Below, piece by piece: positions 1 to 30,899 of a stretch of DNA of 64,000 bases. The position numbers and the translations under genes were made by a program. The stretch's first letter is position 1, and each line of letters opens with the position of its first letter. The notes beneath the pieces are model-generated. The model had not been told where the DNA came from. It did no database searches and saw only the letters and a program-made list of their open reading frames with translations. The stretch lies in NCBI GenBank assembly GCA_022829145.1, contig CM040750.1, positions 7,470,755 to 7,534,754 on the forward strand, in the 5' to 3' direction. Source of the stretch: Albula goreensis. Taxonomy: Eukaryota > Chordata > Actinopteri > Albuliformes > Albulidae.

Positions 1-191
1 CTCCAGCAACAGGCAGTAATGGTGCGACTGGGATTGGAATGCTCAGTCTCAGAGCTCATGAATGAGCATAGTCTGCATAGTCTTTTTGCATTTTTGCAAT
101 TTTATAACATGAGGTCCAATTTTGTTGTACACAGAAATGCAAAAGTGCAGACATTAGTCATTTTAATGTTTGTGTTTACTTCTTCTCCTAG

Positions 192-19856
<19,665 letters not shown>

Positions 19857-20240
19857 GCAGCCCCTCGCTCGCATCTGCATCTGCAGTGATTGGGTGTATA
19901 TTTTCTGTGCAAGTTTTTGTATTTATTATTCTTTCTACTGTTTAATACCATTTATTACTCGAATCCTATGTAACAAAATCTACTTCTGTTTTTGAATAAC
20001 AAGCATGAATGGACTTCTTTTTTATTAATTGTTATAATTGTGTAATATGTCTGTGTTTTGTATTGTGGTTTTTGAGAGGAGTGTCTGGGATGTGGGTGTG
20101 GGAGCTTTGAGTGAGATGTTTGTTTGTCTGTGTATAAAAATGAACCTTTTATATCTGCTTTCATTATATAGCACCAATTTTGTTATTCAGGCCGTATGTT
20201 GATTAATGAACGTGATTCACAAATAAAGAACGTTTTTACA
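19857..20240 (+). other. enpp2: enpp2 3' UTR with polyadenylation signal
   Basis: AT-rich sequence follows the enpp2 stop codon. A canonical AATAAA lies at 20222-20227, so cleavage is expected near 20240. This gives a 3' UTR of about 385 nt. No other polyadenylation hexamer in this stretch looks as good. Confidence 0.75.
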
Positions 20241-21640
20241 TATTTACGTGTTCATCCTCTTTGTAGTGCATGGAGGTCCCTTGTGCACCTTCCCTCTGTG
20301 TTTCCCTAGGTTGCCCCAATGGTTGATTAAGCGTTAGGCAGGCAACGTGCTTCAACTGAATCTCGTATAAAATGCACACAACCTGCTTCCATTATCATAG
20401 TATTCTGGCTACTCATGGCTGCTGTATGGTGGCTGTAGATTTCCCAGCATGCTCTGGAGTGAGACAGTTATGGGTTGTTGATCGTTAATTTAATAACAAT
20501 TGGAATAAATTCATCAAATCAAATGACAAATATTTTATGAATCTTGAATTAAATATTGTTTATTTGATTGCTTTAAATAAATTAATTAATCTAAAACAGA
20601 TTATTTTAAGATAAATGAAATAAACAAAATACTTTTATTTGCAAATACTTTTTCTGCCCAAATAAATGAAATAATATAGTTGAACAGCCATGAAATATTT
20701 GAAAAACGTATTTGACCCCGGTCTGGTGGCCACTGTGAGTGAGTGTGCTTGGGTTTAAAATGTGGTCTGAGGGTGGGACGGCTGACCCCACTATACCCAA
20801 TAAAGCAACTATGGAGTGGCATTTTAGCAAATGGATTGTATAATCAACCGGCAACAGAGGAACTTTGTTCATGTTATTTTAAGTTTCGCTAGTTTTTTGG
20901 TAGCAAGAGGATGATAGTCAAGTAAAGTTATCACGTGGGCAAACGAGCAAGCATCGCCGTGCATTCTGGGCAATATCTCTGCTGGAAGGGATGTTTTTTG
21001 TTGGCTCAGTTGGAGGGAGGAAAGCCGAGGGCTTGAGCAAGTGAAAATCCTCCCTCCACTTGATAAAACTGGAATGGAATCACCCTTCTGGTGGTGGGCA
21101 TCTTACATCCGGGAGTTTTTGGGGATTTCCTCCTCCCTTGGAGGGTGAGTGAGCACGAAGAAGCGAGCATTTTTTTTCGGATTGGAACGCAGCCCTGCTC
21201 TCCTATCATCGGCTCTCCTGTGGAAAACCATTGAAGTAGTAAATAGAGAGAAAATCATGTGTTTTTGATCACATAAGAACAAATAAGATCAACAATTAGC
21301 ACACAATCTGGAAAGAAAATTGAAACAGTTGAAGTAATTTATTTGCTGAGAAACCCACAGATCAAATCCAGAATGAATTGAGGGAAACTACGTTTACATT
21401 CACAAAAGTCTGGAGTCAGCATCTTTGCATACAGCAACAAAAAAAGCAAAGAAACAAGGGAAAATCCACAGTACCATGTACTAACGATTCTAAGGAAAAG
21501 CTGTTACTGCCTCCAGAAAAAATAAAGGCATACATGTGCACAGACAGACCCCAGGTGGTGCTCAAGGACCTGCCCTTTTGGCCTCTCACCAGATAAGTGC
21601 CATTTTTGCAAGACATTTTTTTCCATTTCTTTTTCTAATT
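20241..21640. other. Intergenic, no recognised gene
   Basis: AT-rich intergenic DNA. A higher-GC patch at 20930-21210 has a minus-strand open frame of 67 codons (21006-21209) that looks transposon-derived by composition, but I cannot assign it to a family. Confidence 0.4.
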
Positions 21641-21689
21641 TTATATTTTAGTTTTTAAAAAAACACAGCAAATGGACTCAGCACAACAA

Positions 21690-21960
21690 ATTGGTCTCAT
21701 TTTCTTACTTACAAATCATATCTGACCAGTTTTTCATCTGTGGGTGGAAAATATAGCGCATTCACTGTCATTTAAATTGAAAAAAGCAAATATTTTTCTG
21801 TCAACAAAATTGTTTTCACTTTCGGAGGTAAGACTATAGTCTTATTTCTTTTCTGGATGTTCACCACAACAAGTGGTTCTCATTTTCTCACTTTCAAATC
21901 ATTTCTCAGCACTTTTTCATCAATGATTGGACAATATTGTCAGTAATACCGTCTGATGCT
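21690..21960 (+). repeat. 183-bp satellite, + orientation (diverged monomers)
   Basis: About one and a half monomers of the satellite that dominates 30-36 kb. They share TTTCTCACTTTCAAATCATT, ATTTTTCTGTCAAC and CGGAGGTAAGACTATAGTCT. Diverged, as expected at the edge of an array. Confidence 0.85.
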
Positions 21961-22784
21961 GTGTTTTTGTTTTTGTTCCCTGTCCATGTGCTTTTGTTTT
22001 TATGCCCCCTTGTGTCTGCCCCACCTTCCTTTTTACCTGCCTAGTTGATTGCTCATTTGTTTCACCTGCCCTGTTGTGCACCTGTGTCTCGTTTGCTCGT
22101 TAGTCTGTGTTTTTAAACCCTGCATTGTGTTTGTTCCATGTGAGTTCGTCTCTGTTTTCCTTGTGACCAATTACGCTATGAGCCTTTTCTCTGTTCTGAC
22201 CTGCCTGTTTTTGCCTGTCTACCCGTTTTCTGATTTTTGGATTCTGTCTCTCCCTGATTGCTGTGTTCACCTGGTTCCTACCTTGCCTGTTTTGACCTCG
22301 ACTCTGGTTTCTGTTTTTGCCCTGTTGCTGTGCTCTCCTGGTTTGACTCTGTGCCTGTTTTTGACCTTGTTTTTGGATTTGCCCTTCACAAACAAACTCT
22401 GGTTTATTTCATCTCTGTCTGCTCCTCTGCCTCCACTGCCTCTGACTGACCCTCTGCCGCAGCCCAGTTCCCCAAAGCCCATGCAGATTGACCACACCCA
22501 CCTCACTCCAGTGCAGCACCAGCACCGCATCAGAGCCCGGGCCTGCCTCTACTGTGGAACCCCTGGCCACTTCAACGAGAACTGCCCATTAAAAACTGGT
22601 GCTCAAGCCACAGCCAGGGGATTGCAGGTGAGCGTAACTCCTATCAATCAGCCATCTAATGTTCGCTCTCTGCTCTGCCTCCCTCGTAGTGGAGGGTGTT
22701 CTCCAGTTGTCTTAGTCCTCCTAGACTCTGGCAACTGATGGGAACTTCATGGATGCTGGAGTTTTAGCCATCACGGGGGCTAAT
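21961..22784 (+). mobile_element. Gypsy LTR retrotransposon fragment (Sushi-like), LTR plus gag/protease stub
   Basis: 21961-22430 is T-rich, LTR-like sequence. 22440-22738 encodes a gag tail with a CCHC zinc knuckle (CLYCGTPGHFNENC) and then the start of a protease with a DSG triad (VLLDSG). The frame is broken right after DSG: a stop follows at 22736, while the next expected residues appear in another frame. The fragment ends abruptly in satellite at 22785, so all of pol is missing. Assignment to the Sushi-type group is inference from the knuckle and DSG protease. Confidence 0.7.
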
Positions 22785-23035
22785 CTCATTTTCTCACTTT
22801 CAAATAATTTCTTGGCACTTTTTCATGAATGGTTGGACAATATAGCACATTTACTATCATTTAAAGTGAAAAAATCTAATATTTTTCTGTCAACCCATTT
22901 TTTTCACTTTTGGAGGTAAGGCTATAGTCTCATGTCTTTTCTGGATTTTAACCACAGCAACACTATTTTCTCGCTTTCAAAGCGTTTCTTAGCACTTTTT
23001 CATGAATGGTTGGACAATATATGACGTTTAATGGA
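22785..23035 (+). repeat. 183-bp satellite, + orientation
   Basis: About one and a half monomers with the same landmarks (TCACTTTCAAATAATTTCTT, GGAGGTAAGGCTATAGTCTC). The second monomer is interrupted inside its ACTATCATTTAAAGTG segment by the DIRS block. The rest of that monomer resumes near 30253. Confidence 0.88.
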
Positions 23036-24521
23036 ATTTAACCTTTCAACCATTCTCAGTCTCCCCACAAGTATAAAAGCGCCACATACCTCATTTCCAA
23101 TCGTGCTCTGTATCTCTGGCATTCCAGTTCGTTGCTGTTGCCTGAACTGCTGCACTCCTAGGTATTCGCCTCAATTTTGCGTCATGGAACTACAGCTCCA
23201 TGCGTCTGACCATGACTTGTCCTACGTTCCAGATTCTGGATCATCAGCATCCCCCGAGTCCGGTGGCTTCCCTGGAGAGTCCAATCGCCCCAGCTTCATC
23301 TCCGGTCTGAGGTCGCTCTCCGACTCGCCGGCATAACCTACGCCCGCTGAGATCCCGAGCTCTTTCTTGGCAGTCACCTCCCTCCTCCTCAACTGCCTCC
23401 AGTCTTCCGAGACAGAACCCCCGCGACAGGGCTACTGCTCCTGTCCGCTCCTGGTCGGCTGTTTGCCGCACTGACGCCGATGAACTGAGCCCGGTCCCCC
23501 CTCCTGCTCCTAAATGGACTGTTTTTCGCCTTCAGCAAGCTCTGAAGTAGCGTGGCGTGTATTTCCCTGGTAACGCGAGAAAACCATGTTGTTTCACCTC
23601 TACCATGACTCCCTTAGCTCAGGGGACCTGACTGTTCCTGCTCACGTCCGGGGAGGACTTGATGACGTCGCTCTTCCCCCAGACGACCTGCGCTAGTGCC
23701 TTGGACAGTCCTTAGCAATGCCTGTTGCTAATACCAGCGCCGTGCTAGCTCATGCTAACGCTCCCCCATTCCTCCCCCTCTCCCCACTGCCGGTTTCCGA
23801 GCAGGAGCCGGAGGGCTCTGTCAGATGCCCTTGGCATCGGTCGCCCCTCCCCTGTACGCTTCCAGTGACCCGGCAGTGTTTCCCTCCATCTTCCCTGGTG
23901 TCGCCGTCCCCTCCGGAGTCGGCGAGCTCCAGCTGGCGCCCGACGCACCAGCTGTCTCGCTACTGCATGCTCCGAGGGACCCGGCACCACTCTCCTCTCT
24001 CCCCAATGCCGATGTTGTTCTGTGAGTCGGCGGACTTTACCTTGCACCCATGTCGTCAGCTGTCGTTCCGCCATTGCACGGTCCCAGGGCTTTGGTCCAG
24101 CCCCCTTTCTCCCCCCTCCCAGCTGCCGCCGTTCAAGCTGGAGCCGGTGGGCTCCATCTGCCTTCCGTGCAGCCGGATGTCCTACCCTGGCAAGCTCCCA
24201 TGGACCGGCAACCCCCCAGCCTCTGCCGCTGCCCTAGCTGGAGAAGGCGGTGCCCGCGCCACCAGCTGTTGTGCTGCCCTGGCACACTTCCGTGGACTCT
24301 GTATGTCCCCCTTCCTCATTGCCCTCTGCCACTGTTCCGGCTGGAGTCAGCGGGCTCCACCTGGCGCCCTACGTGCCAGCTGACCTGCTATTGCACCCTC
24401 TCGACGAACGGCCAGAGCACTCCTATTTCTCCACTGCTGCTGTCTATGCAGGAGCCAGCAGGCTTCAACCTGCTCCCGTGTTTGCAACTGCTACTCGGCA
24501 CAAGACCAGCGGTGGCGGGTC

Positions 24522-25305
24522 ATGCAGCATCAATTCCAGCAGCTCCAGGTTTAGGTTGGAGACTTCTGGGAGGGCGGTGAGGCATCCAGGTCCAGTTCAC
24601 CCCGGGCACCAGCAGAGGGAGGCCGGGAGCCAGGCGTTAAAGAGCCCAAGCTTCACCCACTCACCAAGGACGATGATATTGAGCACTTTTTGACCACTTT
24701 TGAAAGAGTGGCGGCAGTGTGCCGATGGCCAGAGTCAACATGGGCCATTAGGCTGGTGCCGTTGCTCACAGGGAAAGCCCGGAGTGTGTTTGTGGCTATG
24801 GAAATTAGTGACACTGAGGACTATGGCAAGGTGAAAGAGGCCATTTTAAAGAAGTACAACATCAGGGCAGACACGCACAGACACGTACACGTCCGCTCTG
24901 CAGACATTTTGCCAGGCGAGACGCCTCGGGAGCTGTATGTCCGCCTTGGGGAACTTTTAACGAAATGGATTAAACCTGACCAACATTCAGTCAAGCAGAT
25001 CTCAGAGATGATCATCCTGGAACAGTTTATGAACATTGTGAGAACAGACATGGCGATTTGGATTAAGGAGCATGATCCAAAGATGGCAGAGGAGGTGGCC
25101 AGATTGGAGGAGGTCTTCCTCTCAGCATGGCAAGGGACCAGAGGCACTAGCTTCGGCCAGTGGAACCAGGCATCCAGGAGTAAGTCTGATGGGGGTGGTG
25201 AGGGTCGTGGTCAAGCCCAAAATAGGACATTTGTTTCTAGTAGGCGGCCAGATAAGCCTTTTAGACAAGAGGTTAGGTGCTACCATTGTGGGGAGATGGG
25301 ACACT
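24522..25305 (+). pseudogene. Gmr1-like Gypsy gag (SCAN-related), broken
   Basis: Reads from ATG at 24522 (MQHQFQQLQ), hits an in-frame TAG at 24552, and then stays open to a stop at 25305. The central region (HFLTTFERVAAVCRWP, LLTGKARSVF, ADILPGETPRELYVRL) resembles vertebrate gag proteins related to the SCAN domain. It ends in the first half of a CCHC knuckle (CYHCGEMGH), where a small deletion breaks the frame. The second half of the knuckle continues in another frame. No 5' LTR was found. Confidence 0.8.
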
Positions 25306-25885
25306 AGGCCACATTGTCAGGCTAGGAAAACTCAAAACACTGCTATCTGCTATGTACCCCGGCCACACGTGTCTCTTACACCAGACAATCTCACACATCA
25401 GGAGGGAAAGAGAGAACATTTGGTGCAGGTTCTGGTGAATGATCAGGCAGTTAAGGCCCTGGTGGATACGGGTAGTACACAGACGCTGGTGCATGACAGT
25501 TTAGTCTCAGAGGAGTGCAGTGGTCAGGCCCCAGTTAAGGTGTGCTGTGTGCATCAGAACCTAACCAACTGCTGAAATATATCTGACAGTGAATGGCCAA
25601 ACCTTCTTTTTGCCAGTAGCCATAGCACCCCAGCTGCCTTATAATGTTGTCTTAGGACAGGATCTGCCTATTTTATGTGACCTGGTCTCACCGGTGCAGG
25701 AATGTAATGTAGTCACCAGAGCTCAGAGTGCCAGGGAGGATGGAGAAGCATTACCTGTTTCTGTTTCGGTAGTTGAGCTGGATGAGGACAGCAAGCCAGG
25801 GAAGAAGTATCTCCCAAGGCAGGAGAAGCGCAGCCAGAAAATCTGGGGTGGATTTGGAGGGGGTGGAAAAGTTGCCAGAGTCTGA
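25306..25885 (+). pseudogene. Gypsy aspartic protease region, frameshifted
   Basis: The segment to 25575 carries the second part of the zinc knuckle (RPHCQARKT) and a protease core with VLVNDQAVKALVDTGSTQTL, the retroviral-type DTG triad. A second break near 25560-25575 moves the frame. The protease C-terminal part (FFLPVAIAPQLPYNVVLGQD) continues at 25589-25885. Not functional as it stands. Confidence 0.78.
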
Positions 25886-27263
25886 GATTACTCTAGATCA
25901 TGACATTCCTGAGGGTATATCTTACCTGCAAAAACAGGATGATTCTCTTCAGTCATGGTTCCAGAAGGTGACAGAGGTGGATGGAGTGAAGCAGGGGGCC
26001 GGGTTGATGTCGGCAGATGAGAAATACATCTTGAAGAATGGTATCTTGTATCAGGTTAAGGGGAAGGTGGAAGCTATGGCTATACCTAAATCCTTAAGAC
26101 AGACAGTAATGAGACTGGCTCACTCTGTTCCATGGGCAGGACATCTAGGCAAGCATAAAACCCTAGGCAGAATTGCTAGCCAGTTTTGTTGGCCACTGTT
26201 ATATGCTGATGTCTCTGAGTTTATTCGCACATGCACTGAGTGCCAGCTGACATCTGGTAGGATAGTACCACATGCACACCTGCAGCCTCTTCCAATCATT
26301 GAGACACCGTTTGTACGCATTGGGATGGATATAGTGGGGCCCTTGGAGAGAAGTAAGATGGGGAATAGATATATTTTGGTCATTTGTGACTATGCCACTA
26401 AATATCCTGAGGCCTTCCCTCTGAAAACGATCAAGGAAGGAAGACAGGTGGCCAATTGCTTAATACAGCTATTCTCGCGTGTGGGCGTGCCAAGAGAGGT
26501 AGTGACTGATCAGGGTACTAACTTTCTGTCATTGCTGTTGAAACAAGTTTACGGTCTTTTTGGTATTAAGGGCATTAGGACCACCCCATATCACCCCCAA
26601 ACAGACGGGCTGGTTAAACGATTCAATCAGACCCTGAAGAATATGCTCCGTCGCTTTGTCTTGCAGACAGGAACAGAGTGGGACCAGTGGTTGCCATATC
26701 TACTGTTTGCCTACCGGGAGGTGCCACAGGCCTCCACAGGCTTTTTACCATTTGAGCTCCTCTATGGTCGCCAGGTGAGGGGGCCGCTGGACCTGCTAAA
26801 GGAGCTGTGGGAGGGCCCCAAGGAGGAAACGACAAATATGGTGAGGTATATCATTCAGATGAGAGAGAGGTTGGAGGAGATGGCGTCACTGGCATCACTG
26901 GCCCAAGAGTACATGAGGAGGGCCCAAAGGAGCCAGAAGACCTGGTACGACAGGGAGGCCAGGGAGAGGTCCTTTGTGCCGGGTCAAAAGGTATTGCTGT
27001 TGCTCCCCACCCAGGACAGCAAGCTCCTGGCCAGGTGGCAAGGGCCTAATGAGATCTTAAAGAAAGTGGGCTCAGTCACATATGACATTTCCATGCCGGA
27101 GAGGACTAAGAAGAGACAGACTTTTCATGTGAATCTGCTGAAGGAGTTCCATCCCAGGGGTGAACAGGTGGAAACACAGTTTTTCTTTTTTTCCCTTTTT
27201 TTCTTTTTGTGTCTCCTAATATTGGAGCCCTATCGGCACCTGCTGGGATTGTTGGCTCAATAA
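25773..27263 (+). pseudogene. Gypsy (Gmr1-like) integrase; catalytic Glu replaced by Lys
   Basis: An uninterrupted frame of 496 codons, with the frame-true part starting near 25850. The zinc-binding N-domain (GHLGKHKTLGRI ... CTECQ) is followed by an rve core with Asp186 (GMDIVGPL) and Asp246 (VTDQGTNF). At residue 282, exactly 36 residues later, the invariant Glu is Lys (DGLVKRFNQ; codon AAA at 26616). The C-terminal part includes VPGQKVLLLLPT and TFHVNLLKEFHP. The end is followed by a T-rich tract. Integrase follows protease directly, with no reverse transcriptase or RNase H between them, matching the gene order known for Gmr1-type elements. RT/RH are then missing downstream. Confidence 0.85.
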
Positions 27264-27633
27264 ATTGCCATCTTTTTTGCACCACTAAAATTCCTGTTTC
27301 CTGTCTTCATCTTCACCGCGAAGCATAACCATCTCACAGGGTATTGGAGTGCGACGGTTTTACTGTATCCCTTAAGGCTGTTAGTTCCTCCTCCTTAAAG
27401 ATTCTCACATTTCCCGAATATTGTTTGGCCTTCGGCCGCTACATGGACGTAATTATCCAGTTTTTCCCAACCGCCGCAGGGAATTAAATGATTATCTGGC
27501 TATTGTTGCGGATTTAGCTGTCTGCTTCGGTGGTTCGCACTTTTATACTTATCACCGCATGTTTTCAGGTAAGTGCGCTGCCAAAATTGCCCAATTTAAT
27601 GTTTGTCAGTCCTGGGGAGTTTTGGACACTGAT

Positions 27634-28530
27634 CAGGGGTGGGTTTCCCGAAAGCCTCTTAACGCTAAGAACCTCTTTAAATGACTCTTACGATCGCTCT
27701 TAAAATAACGTGGGTTTCCAAAACACGTTCGTAACTAAAGCGTCTCTTTAGTTTGTTCTTAACTAACGACAGATCCAGACCACTCGTTCACAGCAAAGAA
27801 CCATTGTAAGTTCCAGCTTGCAGCCATCCGCTCTTGCAGCGCTCACAATATGCATGCTCTTTCGATGTGTGTGTTTATATATATATGATCATAAATGATC
27901 ATGTAATTACTTTTTCTTAATGAGAAATATGGCTACACCTGTGTAATCTTATAAGGACTTGGAAAACAGTAAATCTTTCTTATGTTCAATTTCATCAAGC
28001 AAGATGAGGATTTCTTCCTTTGTGAATGCTGACTTCCGTGTCCTTTTCCCCTCCATGACCGACTGTCAGGCTCCACATTGCCACATGCCAATTTATTGGA
28101 GCAATCTGGCTCTGGATTGAACAACAATGCAATGAGCAGACAAGGTGAAAGGAGTTTTACTTAATTATTTAGCCTTTTCATAATTATTTTTTATTCATGT
28201 AATATTCGTTGTAATATTTCTATAGGCTTATAGACACTCTGAATCAATTTAGTCAGAGTATGATGGTAACACTGTGTCTTCAAAATATTGTATTTCAGTG
28301 TTGATTGGTTAAAACGAGTGACGTATAACCCCACAGAATCGATTTATGAACTACAAATGCTTAAGCGAGGACGCGCTTGTCAAAGAAGCTCTTTGCAAAG
28401 TTCCTCTTAAAGCCCAGTCTAACGATTGTGTTTGGGAAACCCATGTAACGAGAGAACGTTCGTTGCTTAACAATCACTTAAACACACTCATTAATCCTAA
28501 AATGCAACGTTATCGGGAAACCCACCCCTG
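27634..28530. mobile_element. Non-autonomous DNA transposon (MITE, Harbinger-like), 897 bp
   Basis: Bounded by a perfect 18-bp terminal inverted repeat, CAGGGGTGGGTTTCCCGA, at 27634-27651 and inverted at 28513-28530. Subterminal sequence contains repeated CTCTTAAA/AACGTTCGTTGCTTAA-like motifs. No transposase frame. It interrupts DIRS gag; the minus DIRS copy lacks it at the same point. The target-site duplication is not clear. Superfamily is an inference from the termini. Confidence 0.8.
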
Positions 28531-28910
28531 CACTGTAGAGTTTTCCTCAGTGTAAGGGCAGCAGCGTGCCATGTCTGCAACTCCACTGAACATTCAACCC
28601 GTCTGTGTTCCTTGGTTTCCCCCTCCATGCCCACTCCCACCATTACGTTTCCCAACAAGCACCTCGCCTCTACGGCGCCTGCGCCTGAAGTATTTCCCGT
28701 ACCCGGGAAGTCCGACGTGCGGGGCCGTCCCTTTGTTGTAACCGGAGGAAGGGAGCTGTGTAATAATTTTAATGAATCCTTCTGTACATGAAGTGACTGT
28801 AGGCTTCTCCATGCTTGCAGTTCCTGTGCGGGTGCCCATCCACTCATTGCGTGCCCTGGATCCTGCCGTCCCCCACCCTACAATAAAGCATGACTATTAA
28901 AACTGAAAAA

Positions 28911-30215
28911 TCAGTGTTTTTTCTCAGGGAGGAATCAAAAGGGCCTCTCATAAACCCAGATTAGACTCCTTTGGTTGACCAAGAAATCACTACGGTGGGT
29001 TTGGCGTCGGCAGACTGAAGGTTATTACAGATAACAGAATGGGCAGGTAGTGAGACCAAGCTGGGGGAAAAACCGTTCAAAAGAGTGGTCAGGAGGTATG
29101 AAACAACAGAGAGATCAGGGTGAGTACTGCGTTCAAGTTGGAGTCTGGGGACGTTAACCGGTGTGGACAAATGCTTTAATAGTCATGCTTTATTGTAGGA
29201 AGGGGGATGGCGGGAATCAGGGCATGCGATGAGTGGATGGGTGCCCGTACAGGAACTGCAAGCATGGAGAAGCCCACAGTCACTTTGTGTACAGAAGGAT
29301 TCATTAAAATTATTACACAGCTCCATTCCCCCGGTTACAACAACGGGACGGCCCCGCACGTCGGACTTCCCGGGTATGGGAAATACTTATGGCGCAAGCG
29401 CCGTAGAGGCGAGGTGCTTGTTGGGAAACGTAGTTGTGGAAGTGGGCATGGATGGCGAAACCAAGGAACACAGACGGGTTGAATGTTTGGTGGAGTTGCA
29501 GACATGGCACGGTGCTGCCCTTACACCGAGGAAAACTCTACAGTACAGATCAGTGTCCAAAACTCTCCAGTACTGACAAACGTTAAATTGGGCAATTTTG
29601 GCGGCGCACTTAGCTGAAAACATGCGGTGATAAGTATAAAAGTGTGAACCGCCAAAGCCAACGGCAAAATCCGCAATAATAGCCAGATAATCATTTAATT
29701 CCCTGTGGTGGTTGGGAAAAACTGAACAAATTACATCCGTGTAGTGGCTGAAAGCCAAACAAAATTCAGGAAATGTGAGGATCTTTAAGGAGGAGGAACT
29801 ACCAGCCTTAAGGGATACAGTAAAACCGTTACACTCCAATACCCTGTGTTTGGAAGGTGTAGGTGGAGAGAGTAGAGAAGCTAGGCCGACATTTGCACCT
29901 TGGAGAATCTGGGTCCGTATAGTAGCCGAAACAGGAGTAGGCTCATACAAAGCGGAGATGAAGCTGGGGCAAACGGACTCTCCGGGGAAGCCGCCAGACC
30001 CGGGGTTGCCGATGATCCAGAATCTGGAATGTAGGACAGGTCATTGTCAGTCGCGTGGAGCTGTAGTTCCATGACGCAAACTTGAGGGGAATACCTAGGA
30101 ATGCAGCGGTTCAGGCAACAGCAACGAACTGGAATGCCAGAGATACAGAGCACGATGGGAAATGAGGTACATGGTGCTGTTATACTTGTAGGGAGACTGG
30201 GAATGGTTGAAAGGG
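28911..30215 (-). mobile_element. Truncated DIRS-like retrotransposon, - copy (gag plus start of pol)
   Basis: Inverted partner of the + copy. On the minus strand it starts near 30215 (CCCTTTCAACCATTCCCAG), opens gag at 30072 (MELQLHATD), shifts frame near 29945, carries ELNDYLAIIADFAV and GGSHFYTYHRMFS, meets a stop at 29387, and then the Cys-rich gag end. The second frame begins near 29170 (STPVNVPRLQLE, ICNNLQSADAKP, then GFMRGPF), the start of the DIRS reverse-transcriptase ORF. It breaks off at about 28911, exactly where the + copy ends. Confidence 0.82.
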
Positions 30216-30252
30216 GTTATCTGAAAAGGATTCCCCCGAACTTTGTTAAACA

Positions 30253-30895
30253 AAAACTCAATTTTCGGTGAAAAAATCAAGTATTATTCTGTCAACCCAT
30301 TTTTTTTTCTTTTGGAGGTAAGGCTATAGTCTTATGTCTTTTCTGGATTTTCACCACAGCAAATGGATCTTATTTTCTCGCTTTCAAATCATTTCTCAGC
30401 ACTTTTTTATGAATGGTTGGACAACATAGCACTTTTACTATCATTTAAAGTGAAAAAATCAAATATTTTTCTGTCAACCCATTTTTTCACTTTTGCAGGT
30501 AAGGCAATTGTCTTATGTCTTTTCTGGATTTTCACCAAAGCAAATGGATCTCATTTTCTCAGTTTCAAATCATTTCTCAGCACTTTAACATGAATGGTTG
30601 GACAATATAGTACTTTTACTGTCATTAAAAGTGAAAACCTCAAATATTTTTCTGTAAACCGATTCTTTTCATTTTTTGAGGTAAGGCTATAGTCTTATGT
30701 CTTTTCAGGATTTTCATCACAGGAAATGGATCTCATTTTCTCAATCTCAAATCATTTCTCAGCACTTTAACATGAATGGCTGGATAGTATTGCATATTTA
30801 TTGTCATTTAAAGTGAAAAAATCTAATAGTTTTCTGTCAAACCATTATTTTCACTTTTGGAAGAGAGACTATCATCATATATCTTTTCTTGAATA
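30253..30895 (+). repeat. 183-bp satellite, + orientation (about 3.5 monomers)
   Basis: Monomers of about 181 bp with CTTTTGGAGGTAAGGCTATA, TCTTATGTCTTTTCTGGATT and TTTCACCACAGCAAATGGAT. The array ends where the orientation flips at about 30896-30905, within an A/T-rich spacer. Confidence 0.92.
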
Positions 30896-30899
30896 TGGA

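Larger units (their letters stand above)
24500..27339 (+). mobile_element. Gmr1-like Gypsy remnant inside the + DIRS copy
   Basis: Holds gag, protease and integrase remnants and a short 3' tail (27180-27339) with AATAAA (27258). No matching LTR pair was seen at the two edges. The right border is placed where DIRS gag sequence resumes (ACAGGGTATTGGAG, also present in the minus DIRS copy near 29850). The left border is uncertain by about 50 bp. Confidence 0.7.
23037..28910 (+). mobile_element. Truncated DIRS-like retrotransposon, + copy (5' end and gag only), interrupted twice
   Basis: Starts at AACCTTTCAACCATTCTCAG. The gag-like frame opens at 23184 (MELQLHASD). A conserved N-terminal block follows near 23515-23600 (KWTVFRLQQALK), broken by a stop, and then a Pro/Ala-rich region with imperfect repeats to about 24500. 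A Gypsy remnant intervenes (about 24500-27339). The gag resumes at 27341-27633 (block ELNDYLAIVADLAV, GGSHFYTYHRMFS). A MITE intervenes (27634-28530). The gag C-terminus follows at 28531-28905 with the Cys-rich block LCNNFNESFC...HACSSC. Stops show it is dead. Family: tyrosine-recombinase DIRS retroelements, supported by the pol start in the inverted partner copy. Confidence 0.8.

Noticed and set aside
22049..22430. Hydrophobic N-terminal part of a 229-codon frame, looking like a membrane protein
   Set aside because: It is a chance reading of T-rich LTR-like DNA. Only the C-terminal part from about 22440 has real gag/protease motifs.
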